Below are positions 1 through 10,930 of a DNA stretch of 64,000 nucleotides, one piece after another. Under the pieces are notes generated by a model. It had not been told where the DNA came from. It made no database searches and saw only the letters and a list, made by a program, of their open reading frames with translations. Source of the DNA: Ehretia macrophylla (lineage: Eukaryota > Streptophyta > Magnoliopsida > Boraginales > Ehretiaceae); NCBI GenBank assembly GCA_037974665.1, contig CM075777.1, forward strand, positions 15,213,001-15,277,000. The letters are read 5' to 3'. Numbering within the stretch: position 1 is the first letter of the stretch; each line of letters begins with the position of its first letter. The translations under genes and the position numbers were made by a program.

Positions 1-339
1 AACCTGTAAAGTCTGGAACTAAATTATGTCTCCATTTTGTAGCATACTTCTTACGCATTACTGTGCCTATGAACTTCAGTACCTAAACACGTAAATTATG
101 AAATATGTTCTGACTGTGAAAAGCATCAGGCTTAGCCCCAGGTTCAATCCCCTGAATTGTGCACAGATGCTTAGTTGAATGAGCAGCTCAGACCTCCATC
201 CCCTACTGCACGTTGACTTCCACCTTTCCTTGGTTATTTTTGAAACTGAAAGCGAGGAAATTTCTTTGACATGTGTTCGGTTCAATTTTCTCCCTCTGCC
301 CTGATTGCTTTGTGCAGTTTGTGCAAAGAGCTGCAAATG

Positions 340-770
340 TGGCAGTGAATTTTGTTGCTCTACGGAACCTGTGTGACTGAAGGCCCTGATTCATATTTGG
401 TTTTCGAGTACGCCAAGAATGGATCTCTAAAGGACTCGCTTCATGGTGGTTCAGCAATGAAAAACCAGTTCATCGTGTCCTGCTATTGTTTCTTGACATG
501 GAATCAGAGGCTAAAGATCTGTCTAGATGTTGCCACGAACTTACAGTTTATGCATCAAATCTTGATGAAGAATTCAACGCTAAGGCTGGTAATTTCAGCA
601 TGGCTAGATGCGTTGAGGACGATGCAGATGATGATCAGCAGTCTCATCCAAGTCAATTTGCCTCATGGAATCAAGGGTACATAATTGCACCTAGCTAGCA
701 TTGATATTTTCGCGTACGGAGTGGTTTCACTAGAGGTTTTGTCTGGGAAAACAGCTATTTTTAAAAGTGT
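340..770 (+). pseudogene. LysM receptor-like kinase (LYK-type) kinase-domain fragment, broken
   Basis: The translation reads as the middle of a plant LysM receptor-kinase domain: LYGTCVTEG, then SYLVFEYAKNGSLKDSLHGG, then LTWNQRLKICLDVA in the frame from 352. It continues in another frame (from 486) as LDEEFNAKAGNF, MARCVEDDA and FASWNQGY, and ends with IDIFAYGVV and LEVLSGKTA near 703-765. The HRD-loop segment expected between MHQI and LDEEFN is missing, the frame changes near 555-565, and there is no LysM ectodomain or C-lobe end. I infer a decayed fragment, not a gene. The family call rests on remembered motif similarity; another RLK family is possible. Confidence 0.6.
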
Positions 771-1929
771 GTTAACATTCTCCCATCCTATCCAACTTTC
801 AGGCATTAAGATACGTTTCAAGTGTGGATGATCATTCACTTGTTATTGCTCAATGCTTCTTCCATCACCAAACCCCATCTCTTGCTCTCTTCTCCAATCT
901 GCTCGTATCTGAAGTTAAGTTTCCCTGATTAGCCTTTATTTTACTGTATTTGGAGTTTGGTCAAAGGCAAAGAACTTCTGCTGAAAAGATAATTTGGTCC
1001 TCCGTTAATTGTCAAGTCTATTAACATTTGACATGATCCATGGCTACCGAGCTTTTATAGGAGATACAATATATGATTTATCAGAACTCATAGAGAATAT
1101 AAGCAGAAGCATTTTCAGTCAACAATTCCTTGCTACTCTCAAACCTAACAGGCTATAAAAGCCTAATCGTGGAAACTAGTGCATGTGAAGTTCACAAGGC
1201 TTATAATTGCTCATCTTGGAGATTAAATGCATCCTTTATGATATTAGGTTATTAAAAGCTTCCTTTTGATTTTGTTTATTTTAACGTGATTAATAGATTG
1301 GGGGGTAACAGTGTTATTGACTAGGTTGCATTCAATGTTTTGTTTTGTTTTTTTTGTTTTTGTTTTTGGTTAAGAGTTGCACACAACTTAAGAAATGGTA
1401 TTTTGCCATTAGATTTGTTTATAATATTCTAAATGCTTTGATTGTATCTTACCAACTAAACCGTTGCTTCCGAAATAGGATAATTGTATAGGATAATTGT
1501 TCATGTGGCTATTAGTAGGGTCTTTACAGTTTTATAGTGGAAAGTAGATCAATCGCATCAAATTTCGCTTTTGTAACATATAGTCCTATTTAAGTCAATT
1601 TCATTCTTTTGCGGGAACAAATTGGCTTTGGAAACATAAAAACTATTCTTATTTAATATAATTCTCCTCCTTTTATTAGTTTTAATCTAAAGACCAATAA
1701 AATAAATAAATAAATACCCTGAAAAGTATCTTGCCCGTTATTCGTCTTTATTTCATAGTTTTACGATAGGCTTATTTGAGTCTTAAATTCATTCTAAAAT
1801 TATAAATCACATAATACGACCACACACTCGATACATATCAATATTATATTACTTGATGAAATCGATTAATTTCTTAAATTTATATTTAAGGTATCACTAA
1901 CATATTTGGAGTATATTTATGGGTAAATA
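771..1929. other. intergenic spacer built of cluster-wide repeats
   Basis: No gene is seen. About 931-980 recurs at 15,924-15,975, and about 1,060-1,220 recurs, diverged, upstream of other PPR copies (24,735-24,890; 53,180-53,290; 54,640-54,740; 16,680-16,740). It is therefore an old copy of the spacer that normally precedes a PPR gene. Confidence 0.55.
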
Positions 1930-2340
1930 ACATATTACCCCTATGTGTTTTGTTAAAAATGTATAATATCTTTTTTGTTTTAAAAATTAGGTGATTATTG
2001 CCATGTATTTTGTTAAAAGTGGACAATACCCCCCTGTATTTTATAAATTAGCTACTTACCCCCCTGTGTTTTATAAAAGTAGCTAATTACCCCCTGTGCT
2101 TTTTAAAAATTAGCGCTTTTGTTAAAAAATATAAGGGGGTAATCAGCTACTTTTATATAACACAAGGGGGTAATCAGCTACTTTTAGCAAAGCACAGGGG
2201 GGTAATTAGCTAATTTTTAAAACACAGGGGGATATTGTGTACTTTTAACAAAACACAGGGGGGTAATCAGCTAATTTTTAAAACACAGAGGGATATTGTA
2301 CATTTTTAGCAAAACACAGGGGGGTAATATGATGCATACT
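1930..2340. mobile_element. foldback element, family A (CACAGGGGG phrase)
   Basis: An imperfect long inverted repeat. The right arm is made of CACAGGGGG-type phrases about 30-31 bp apart (within 2,180-2,330), alternating between GGTAAT and GATATTGT continuations. The left arm carries the reverse complements. The outer ends share the core CATATTACCCC. No coding sequence is present and the target-site duplication was not resolved. I infer a non-autonomous DNA transposon of the same style as the elements at 6,467, 10,931, 22,020, 32,558 and 49,459. Confidence 0.6.
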
Positions 2341-2649
2341 GCAGCCCCCATTCAACTCTTTTTTCTTTTAAAAATATGTGTACTTGTAAAATAGTTTTAG
2401 ACAAAAAATAAATTTAGAACCTACCAAACAAAAGTATTTATATATGAGTAGTAAACTAGTTTTTACCCCATTAAACAAATACACTTAATTCGCCCCGACA
2501 TGCTATTATATATTCCATATCCATCTTATAATAAAATAAACCCGTGGAGCTCCATTTTCAAGGAATCGGATCCATGGCCCAGGTCTTATTAACTTCACCC
2601 ACCTCATATTTTGGATGTTGCTGTTTCGATTTCCCCAATTGGAGCTAAG

Positions 2650-3482
2650 ATGAAGAAAACTAATGCAGTAGCGATTGCTTTTGCATTTGGTAGCTCAACA
2701 TTTTTGTGTTCCGCCAAACAAGGTACATGTGTTCTTCCTTATACTTTCACAAATCACCGCTCGTTTTCGTATAAAACAAGATTTGAGTTTGAATCTATTA
2801 AGGATGTTGATGATGCTGTTACTGTTTTCCATCAAATGGTTCGAATGAGACCTAAGCCTTCTGTTGTAGATTACTGCAATCTGCTGACTCTTATTGTGAT
2901 AAACTGTTATTGCCGTATGAAATGTGTCGATTTGGGTTTTTCAATCCTAGGCTGCTTTTTCAAGCTTGGCCATATACCTGATGTCACCACCTACAACACT
3001 CTAATTAAGAGTCTGTTGTTAAAAGATAAAATTTTTGAGGCCGTAGAGTTATTCAAATAGTTGATCAGAGAGAAACTCTGTGGGCCTAATGATTTTACTT
3101 TCGCGACTGTATTGGACGGTTTGTGCAAATCAGGACATACAAACGAGGCCGTTGAGCTGCTCAGGGTATTTGAGAAGGGAAATTGTAAACCCAACACTTC
3201 TGCGTATAACACTGTTATTGATAGTCTATGTAAAGATAGAATGGTAGATGATGCTATGAACCTCTTATCCAAAATGATTGACAAGGGCATTCCACCAGAT
3301 GTTGTCACCTACAATTCGTTAATTCAAGGTTTGTGCAATTTTGGCCGGTGGGATGAGGTTAAACTGTTACTGAATGAGATGTCTGATTACAAAATCTCTC
3401 CAAATTTATGTACTTTTACTATTTTAGTGGATGCATTTTGTAAAGAAGGATTAATAGAAGATGCAGAGCATGCATTCCAATT
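2650..3482 (+). pseudogene. RFL-type P-class PPR pseudogene (P1), truncated
   Basis: The start ATG at 2,650 is aligned with the starts of the other copies (MKKTNAVA). A short presequence follows, then KDVDDAVTVFHQMV and PPR motifs. Three defects are visible. About 30 codons of the first two repeats are missing in frame near 2,890. Lysine is replaced by TAG at 3,058-3,060. The reading stops homologously at about 3,482, inside a repeat (HAFQL), where PIF/Harbinger sequence begins. Repeats 3-7 survive between the stop and the break. The remaining repeats and the C-terminus are not found on the far side of the transposon. A functional product is very unlikely. Confidence 0.9.
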
Positions 3483-3487
3483 GAAGC

Positions 3488-3891
3488 ATGTCTGCAAATC
3501 CTGTTTTCTTGGATGAGGATGCTTCTTCAGGCTCTGGGGAGGATGCAAACATGTTAGATGGACATAACAACTGGCAGTCTGCAACACCAAGTTCAGGTAA
3601 TCGAAAGAGACGTAAGGCTACGGGTGATGCTATAGTTGATGCTATGCTGGAATAGCAACTACTTCAAAGATGAGGGCAGCTGCAATTACGAGGAATGAGG
3701 AGCAGTTTGCTATAAGCAACTGCATAAAAGTACTGGATGAGATGCAAGGCATTGATCAAAGCCTGTACTTTTTTGCTTTAGATTTATTTGAGAGTACCAA
3801 TGCCAGAGAAACATTCATGTGTCTCAAAAATGAAAGACGAGTAGCTTGGTTGCAGCGCAAGTTTAGGGCTTCCTCTGTCTCAGCTACCTGA
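3488..3891 (+). pseudogene. Harbinger ORF1: C-terminal part of a Myb/SANT-like DNA-binding protein
   Basis: The ATG at 3,488 opens an acidic stretch (FLDEDASSGSGED), then a basic NRKRRK segment, and runs into TAG at 3,653. After a frame change, the frame from 3,670 reads FAISNCIKVLDEMQGIDQ and LYFFALDLFE, then AWLQRK. This is the conserved C-terminal region of the L10-interacting-MYB/PIF ORF1 family, which partners the transposase in DNA binding. The N-terminal Myb/SANT domain is absent here. Nonfunctional. Confidence 0.7.
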
Positions 3892-4204
3892 GGAGTCCAA
3901 GAACTAGAGTTCCTTTTCTGTGAGCTTTCCAAATTTATATAGATGACCTCTCCCTCTAGTGGAGTCTCTGGGACGATCACCTTGTACTTGACTTTGTCGT
4001 TCAGGGCTATGTAATGTTTTTTCAAGCAATTAGTGCAGTTAATTGAAGTATGCTCCGTGTTTCTCATCTTGCTTGCATCTCTTTGTACAATAAATATTTT
4101 TCTTGAAATCTTCATAAATCTGTGAGAATGTATACCACTAAGCATAATTGTTTTGTTATACATTTCGTGTTTTACAATCTACTTCTACAGATTGCTCAAG
4201 CAGC

Positions 4205-5510
4205 ATGGATGATTTAGACAGGGAATTGGATGCGATGGAATTAGTTGCAGCAGCAGGTGGTTACTATTACTATGATATAATCAGTAGCCAGCCTCAGCGT
4301 GGTTTGTCCCCAAAAGGGTTTGGATTTATGGCTGAAGTACTCAACGGTCATGGCGATTTAATTATGCCGTGAAATGTTTAGAATGGATAAAGATGTTTTC
4401 CACAAGCTATGTGACATTCTTCGGCAGAGGGGCATGCTGCGTGACACACCTGGGGTTATGGTAGAAGAGCAATTGGGAATCTTCTTGAATATTATTGGGC
4501 ACAATGAGTTTAACAGGGTAATACAAGATCGCTTTCAGCACTCTGGTGAGACTGTAAGGAGGTACTGTAATAAGTTGAAGGCAATCAAGTCATTGTTGCG
4601 TGAGTTTCTTCAATCACCACCAGATACAACACCTCAAGAGATCATCAGAAGCAATAGATACCATCCATATTTCAAGGTTTATGCCTGAATGCTCTCATCT
4701 TTCATTTCTCATGCAATTTTGTTCTGTTATTAACTGAACTTTGTTTTATCTAGGATTGTATTGGGGTAATAGATGGTATGCACATTCTTGCACGTATACC
4801 AGCCAAGGATCAATCTCGATTTCGTAATAAAGTGGTGTCTTGTCACAAAATGTCTTGGCATCTTTCACATTTAATCTCCATTTTATATTTGTCTACCCTG
4901 GTTGGGAAGGTTCAGTTGCAGATTCACGTGTATTAAGAGCCGTTCTCGATAATCCTGATCAGAACTTCCCTCCGATTCCCGAAGGTTGTTTCCTAGCGTT
5001 CATTTTACAGCCCTATTGATATCTAGCTCTTGCCATTTTGGTTTCTGTTGCATATCTGATGGTCTAGTCCTGAACAATTACCATGAATATTTTGTGTTAG
5101 AGGCAAGTATTATCTTGTTGATACGAATTATGTGAATATGAAGGACTTATTGCACCCTACCATGGGGGTTGATATTACACCCCTGAATATAGAGGTGCTA
5201 ATCAGTTTCCAAGAAATGCCAAAGAATTATTTAATCATCGGCATGCCTGTTTAAGAAATGCAATACAGAAGTCTTTTTATGTGTTAAAAGAGCGGTTTCC
5301 AATTCTCAAACGTGCTCCTCATTCTGCTTTTCCAATTGAGCAGAGGGCTTCCTTGTTACAAGACTATTGCAGCAGCTAGGTGGGATGACTTCATTAACAA
5401 ATGGGACGAATGTTAATTCGTGGCTTACTAATGGAAACAAACCGGGATGTTTCATTCTGAAAAGTTCTCGTCTTCTGCTTGTAATTGTTGGTGAAGAAGG
5501 ACATTGCTTG
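4205..5510 (+). pseudogene. PIF/Harbinger transposase (DDE_Tnp_4), dead
   Basis: The coding relic starts MDDLDREL at 4,205 and frameshifts near 4,370. It continues as the conserved N-terminal domain (MFRMDKDVFHKLCDIL, EEQLGIFLNIIGHN, FQHSGETV). An apparent intron ends in TAG at 4,753. The first catalytic Asp sits in GVIDG (4,772-4,774). A one-base shift follows before VLSQNVLA. The second Asp is in ADSRVL (4,921-4,923). Another intron-like gap runs to about 5,100. The third catalytic position, normally Glu in the RNAIE/RSFG region, is CAG (Gln) at 5,266-5,268 inside HACLRNAIQKSF. The frameshifts and the missing Glu make it inactive. Confidence 0.8.
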
Positions 5511-5560
5511 CTGCTTCTAATTTCTCCGTCTCATGTTTTGAAGGAGCAGAAATAGATGTC

Positions 5561-6466
5561 ATTTGGCTACTGACTAGTGACTATGCCTTTTGATGACAAC
5601 TTTCTTGTGGAGCTAGCATAGGTTTCAAGGTTAATGATGCTTCTAAAAGCGATTGCAGAGCTATGTCTTAACAGTAAGCAAGACACATTTCTGATTAGCC
5701 TTCTTCTTTCTAAGTTTAGGTTTTGAAGTTTCATGTTCCGGCTTAGTTTTACAAGATGGTTTATGGAGAACTCATATAATGCTGATTTTTCTTCAATATC
5801 TAGTTGGTATTCGCGATATAGAAGGAATTTGTTTTATGAATGGCTGCATGACTTCTTCTTACAACAACAAATAAACAATTTGAGAAATCTCTGTTTCTGC
5901 TTTGAAGGTGTTAACAAGATGTCTAGCAAGTGATTTGTATTCAGTTCAGTGTATCTACCTTGAAAATGTACCTTGACCACAATTAAAACAATCTTTGGTC
6001 TAACTGCTATTTTTTCTATTTGTTGACAAAATCGTCTGCCTGAATTTTGAAGTATGTTGTCTCGGATGATTGTTTTGCCTGTTAATGCTTAATTTGTGGC
6101 GTCGTTAATGCGTTTTTCTCCAATTGCAGTTGACAGGGTGGAGCTTTTTAATGCTTAAATATGTTAACTAAACTATAACAGAGCAAAGTAACTTAGTACT
6201 TGACAGTATGATTTGAATTCTCTTCTAGTCATTAGTGTTACTGAGTGATTAATAGGTAAAGTTCTAATCATCCATATCTATTAAATGGTTAGAATTTCAC
6301 CTCCTGCTCGAGAGATACAAGTGACAAGGAGAGGATCCTTATCCCCTTACGTGCATTACAAAGTTATGCAGGTTTTGTTCTCTCATATTGTGCATATTTC
6401 ACTGTGGGAACACTAGCAAGTGACTTAATGAATGCGTGACATTGTTTTGTCTTCCAAAACAAAATG
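5561..6466. other. cluster spacer
   Basis: No gene is seen. About 5,850-6,060 matches 36,460-36,650 and 30,760-30,900. About 6,120-6,210 matches 36,720-36,800, and 6,420-6,466 matches 30,960-31,000 and 37,430-37,460. It is the 3' flank normally found behind a PPR copy. Confidence 0.55.
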
Positions 6467-6973
6467 GAGTAAATTGCTTGCCGCCCCTGTGTTTTGCTCG
6501 AAATACTCATTTATTCTCTGTGTTTTTAAAATAGACTCATTACCCCTTTGTGATTTTCGGAATGTAGCTAACCGCCCCCCTCCGTTAAAAAAGCCGTCTA
6601 ATTGAACAGCAATTGCAACATGCGCACTTAAAATGCGATTTTTTTATGCTTTTGGTTTAAATAAATTTGTTGCTGGATAAAAATACCATTTTAGTAAATT
6701 ACTTGTCGTCCCCCTGTGTTTTTTCTCAAATACTCATTTATCTCCTGTGTTTTTAAAATAGCTCATTATCCTCTTATGTTTTTTTGATTTTAACTTTATA
6801 TAAGGGTATAACGATCAATTAACTAATTTGGTAACGTTTGCTAATGAAATAAGAGTTTTTGGGTGCGTCAGCTTAATCGAAAAAATATAGGAGGTTAATG
6901 AGTCTATTTTAAAAATACAGGGGGTGAATGAGTATTTCAGATAAAATACAGGAGAGCGGCAAACAATTTACTC
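6467..6973. mobile_element. Mutator-like foldback element, family B copy 1 (507 bp)
   Basis: Terminal inverted repeats begin GAGTAAATTG at the left and end CAATTTACTC at the right. The element is flanked by a perfect 10-bp duplication, AAACAAAATG (6,457-6,466 and 6,974-6,983). Unoccupied paralogous sites exist at about 30,985 and 37,455. The arms repeat CACAGGGGG-like phrases, and a second internal TIR-like start lies near 6,694. There is no ORF. Duplications of 9-10 bp are typical of the Mutator superfamily, so I infer a non-autonomous MULE. The copy at 49,459 is its reverse complement. Confidence 0.8.
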
Positions 6974-6983
6974 AAACAAAATG

Positions 6984-7905
6984 TGGTAACATTGAAATGA
7001 CAACATTATTGAGTAAGAAGTTCCAATTCTGCACCTCCTTAAAAAAGCTGCTGCACCGGTTTCTCAATGTTATTTTCAAGGAAGGAAAGCCTTGACATCA
7101 TATTTGGATTGGGCACAAATGGGTGGGAAGAACTCGTTGTTTGGATTGATTAATCGGCAAGGGAAAAAATAAATGGAGGTATTGTAGAATTTCTTAATAG
7201 TCGTTTTTATTTCCCCTTAGATTAAGGTAAGATGAAAGGGAAAAAAATGATCATTTGTGAAAAGGTAAAAATTTGTTACTCTTGTATTTTCAAAATTCTT
7301 CTTCCATTTCTTTTCTTTTTCAATTTAGATAAGTACCATAAAATCCGTCATTCGAAACACTCAAAAAATTTCAAGAGTTTATTAACATGAACACTTATCC
7401 TTGATGTTATAAATAAAAACTTTGCAACTCCAAAGGCTTAATTTAAAAAAATGAATATATACTTTTTCAAAAGAATAAGACATTACATCGTAAGAGTACA
7501 ACAATAAATATCATTTTATGTATTCCAAAAAATATAGTAATTAAAGGGAAAATATTGACATTGAATTCAAAATAAAAAGTTAAATACTATGTCAGACTTA
7601 CTGACATATTAATTTAATAATTATAAAAGCAAAATATGTAGTGCAATATACTTCAAGTTTTAATTTATTTTTTCTCTTTTTGTTGAGAAATATATTCAAG
7701 ATTATCTAATAAATATACTAAAAATGTTTAGCCAAAAAAAAAGGAACGGAAACAAAAAGAAAAAAAAAAGGATAAACGATGTCGTTCGATAGTCTCTTTA
7801 AATCTCTAGCAGGGCAAAGGAGAGTCCTTTACTCCATTTTCATAAGCAAATCTTTTGCCCATTTTCAATCATTCTGTAACAACTTCACCAAATTGGAGGC
7901 TAAAG
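6984..7905. other. spacer upstream of P2
   Basis: About 6,984-7,220 matches 30,995-31,270 and 37,465-37,620. The rest is AT-rich with no gene. About 7,800-7,905 (ending GGAGGCTAAAG before the ATG) matches 39,260-39,381 upstream of P6, so it is a conserved proximal promoter/5'UTR of this subgroup. Confidence 0.5.
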
Positions 7906-9997
7906 ATGAAGAACAGAAACACAGTAGCTGCTATTATTGCTTTTGGTTGCTCAAGATTTTTTTCATCATCTAAACCAGGTACAACCCACCGCTCCTTTTC
8001 ACTAAAATAAAGATTTGGGTTTGAATCTATTAAGGATGTTGATGATGCTATATCTCTTTTCCATCAAATGGTTCGACTGAGACCTAAGCCTCCCGTTCAA
8101 CAATACAATAAACTACTGACTGTTGTGGTGAAGATGAAACATTATTCGTCTGCTGTTTCTTTGTTCAAGAATATGCGCATTTTGGGTATTCCTGTTAATG
8201 AAGTTACAATGACTATTGTGATAAACTGTTATTGCCGTATGAAATGTGTGGATTTGGGTTTTGCAATCTTAGCCTGCTTTTTCAAATTTGGCCATCTGCC
8301 TGATGTCACTACCTACAACACTCTAATTAAGAGTTCTTATAACGAAGATGCTCGCTAAGCTTCGGTCTCGATCGTTGGTTAATTGGGTAGGTGTCGATAG
8401 CAGCAGAACCCATTCTTTGGTCCATACCACGAAAAAAGAAAAGTATGCCCTTTATTTCACTAGATAGCTAACCCATACGGAGGCGTGCTTGTCCAGTTTT
8501 TCAGGGATGGCTTCATCAATAACATCTGTCACCGATAAAGGTTTTTACATGGATGTACGGGAACCAAAGGCTCTATTTAAGTAAGTAAGCCCGCAGCATC
8601 ACTACCGATAAAATTTTTGAGGCCGTAGAGTTATTCAAAAAGTTGTTCAGAGAGAAACTTTGTGAGCCTGATGGATTTACTTTCGCCACTGTATTAGACG
8701 GATTGTGCAAGTCAGGACATACAAACTAGGCCGTCGAGCTGCTCAGGGTATTGGAAAAAGGAAATTGCAAACCAACGGTCGAGTCGTATAACACTGTTAT
8801 TGAAAGTCTATGTAAAGATAGAATGGTAGATGATGCTATGAACCTCTTATCCGAAATGATTGACACGGGCATTCCACCCGATGTTGTCACCTACAATTCA
8901 TTAATTCAAGGTTTGTACAATTTTGGCCGGTGGGATGAGGTTAAACTGTTATTGAATGAGATGTCTGATTACAAAATCTCTCCAAATTTACGTACTTTTA
9001 CTATTTTAGTGGATGCATTTTGTAAAGAAGGACTAATAGAAGATGCAGACCATGCATTCCAATTAATGATCCAGAGGGGTTTGCATCCTGACATAGTTAC
9101 ATATGGCGCACTAATGGATGGATATTGTTTGCAAGGCCGGCTAGATGAAGCACAATGAGTTCTTGGATTTATGGCGGATGAAGGATTAAAGCCTAGCATT
9201 ATTCATTATAACATTTTACTGGATCGATATTGTAAAATAAGAAAATAGATGATGCTATGTGCCTGTTTCGACTGATGGCTCGTCAAGGGTTGGTACCTAG
9301 CATAGAGAGTTATAACATCATGATACAAGGATTGTTCCGCATAGGTAGATGTGCTAATGCACAAAAACTTTATGAGGATATGCAGTTGGCAGGTGTAGTT
9401 CCAGACATTTTCACTTACGGTATTATGTTGGATGGACTTTATAAGAACAAACATATTGAAAAAGCTTTGGCCTTTTTATGTGATGTCGAGTGCAAGGGAC
9501 CAGTTCACCATATTCCTATCTACAATATCATAATTGATGGACTGTGCAAGAGTGGGAAACTTGATGTTGCTCACGATATGTTCAACAATCTTGCTTCCAA
9601 AGGGTTGCATCCAAATGTTACGACATACAATATAATGATAAAGGGGCTTTGTCAACATATGTTCCTGGACGATGCGAAGAAGCTTATTGAGAAAATGGAA
9701 AATTACGGTTGCTTACCAGATGAAGTTACTTACAATGTTATTATCCAAGGATTCCTGAAGCAGGGTATCTCTCATGATGCGATGATGTATCTTGAGCAAA
9801 TGGTCAAAAAAGGTTTCTCAGTTGACGCATCCACATTTGCCATCTTGATACATCTACTCCCAGCAAAAGGTCAGGATCCTTTGTTTCAGAATATGATTAA
9901 GAAATTGGTTCTAAATGATAAAAGAAGTACCCGAGTTTCAGGCACTGGTTTATCTTCCTTACTTCAACAAGAGATATTGACAGTTCCAAAGACATGA
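7906..9997 (+). pseudogene. RFL-type PPR pseudogene (P2), multiple breaks
   Basis: The start ATG at 7,906 is aligned with the other copies. The gene reads through a presequence, then KDVDDAISLFHQMV and P-class PPR repeats to the conserved C-terminus (RVSGTGLSSLLQQEIL), ending TGA at 9,995-9,997. Breaks seen: TAA at 8,008-8,010 in place of a Ser codon; about 272 bp of unrelated DNA replacing 12 bp at 8,335-8,606; TAG at 8,727-8,729; TGA at 9,156-9,158; and a one-base deletion near 9,235. The last 246 codons are open from 9,257 and closely match P3. A full-length product is not possible. Confidence 0.92.
8335..8606. other. foreign 272-bp insertion in P2
   Basis: Comparison with P1 (GAGTCTG then GATAAAATTT) shows extra DNA here that is visibly less AT-rich than its surroundings. 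It has no poly(A), no inverted ends and no target duplication, and it replaces about 12 bp of gene. Such filler is often copied from organelle DNA or another locus during break repair. Its texture suggests organelle DNA to me, but I cannot name a source. Confidence 0.6.
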
Positions 9998-10920
9998 TCT
10001 CCAGGTTTCTACAGCTTTGTTGTATTTCTCTCGTTCTTATATTTCTATAATTTATAATCTTATTATATTTGGAAAAAATTATTATCTGTATAAGTTTCTT
10101 GGCACATTTTTTTTATGTTGAACCTTAGAAAATATCTCTGTCTATTTTTGCGGGATGTGGCGTTCGTAAGAAGTCATGATATTTGATATAATAAATGTCT
10201 AGAGAGAGAGGCTATTTTGTCATGAAAAAATTTTTACTCATAACAATGAGAATAGTTGACAATAGCCTTGAAGAAGTTTCAATAGATAGATTAAGCAAGA
10301 TAGACAAGCATCATCCATGTTTGAGATATTTGTGGTTGCTGATCAGATTACTAACTAGAGAAGGAATATTCTATGGTAGAAGTTTTAGATGCAAATTTAG
10401 GTAAGTTTAACTAATATATATGCGAAATTGGTTCCAAATAATACTAGTAGTCTCTCAGATTCAGGTGCTGCTTTATCTACCTACCTTCAACATGAGATAT
10501 TGGAAGTTGCAAAGACTGATTTCCAGACTTTCTTTTTCTTTATTGTGGAAGAATGATTTAAGCAGCCATGATTTATACTATCTCCATTTTTTATATTACT
10601 ATGATGTATAATCTGATTATATTTCGAAAGATATTCCTATTCTATAGAAGTTTCTGGCCACATCTTTTCTTGAGCCTGCAAAAATGCCTCTCTACACTCT
10701 CTAGACGTGGCATTCGTATATAATCATGGTAACAAAGAATGAATTTGTTTGAGCCAAACTAATCAAGTTAACAAGTGCTTGTATGGTGGGGAACTTTGTG
10801 TTGCTACTCATAATGTGCTTCACATCGCTTTTAGAAATATAACCAGAATGTGGGAAAGATTTGATTTAGAGGATTGCAATATGATTAGGAAAACATCAAC
10901 AGTGGACTGGTAATTGTATA
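9998..10920. other. conserved 3' block behind P2, part 1
   Basis: Nearly identical to 19,438-20,358 behind P3; diverged copies follow P4 (27,570 on), P5 (35,752 on) and P6 (41,254-41,421 and 44,989-45,340). It includes a 69-codon open stretch (10,195-10,404) conserved between the two closest copies, and a good splice-donor context, TTTAG/GTAAGTTT, at about 10,400. I read it as probable spliced 3'UTR or downstream relic, not a separate protein gene. Confidence 0.5.
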
Positions 10921-10930
10921 TTAGTATATG

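Larger units (their letters stand above)
3483..5560 (+). mobile_element. PIF/Harbinger element remnant
   Basis: Two coding relics of a plant PIF/Harbinger transposon lie in the same direction: a Myb/SANT-like ORF1 (3,488-3,891) and a DDE transposase (4,205-5,510). The element abuts PPR pseudogene P1 exactly where that gene is cut. Sequence from about 5,515 is again cluster spacer, matching about 48,480-48,510. Terminal inverted repeats and a 3-bp target duplication were not identified, so the borders are approximate. Confidence 0.75.

Noticed and set aside
1960..2330. CRISPR-like regularly spaced repeat (G-run every ~30 bp)
   Set aside because: Eukaryotic context, arms in inverted orientation, and no unique spacers. 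It is a foldback transposon.
2991..3308. Antisense ORF of about 105 codons conserved in P1, P3, P4, P5 and P6 (for example 18,012-18,329 and 25,967-26,284)
   Set aside because: It mirrors the conserved PPR coding strand; the same start and stop recur because the sense codons are conserved.
3756..4163. A 135-codon minus-strand ORF over the Harbinger element
   Set aside because: It lies opposite the Myb/SANT-like relic and its downstream gap, and has no recognisable domain.
10195..10404. A 69-codon ORF repeated at 19,633-19,842 as a possible small gene
   Set aside because: Few differences between two recent duplicates, no conserved frame in the older copies at 27.8, 35.9 and 45.1 kb, and it ends at a splice-donor-like site.
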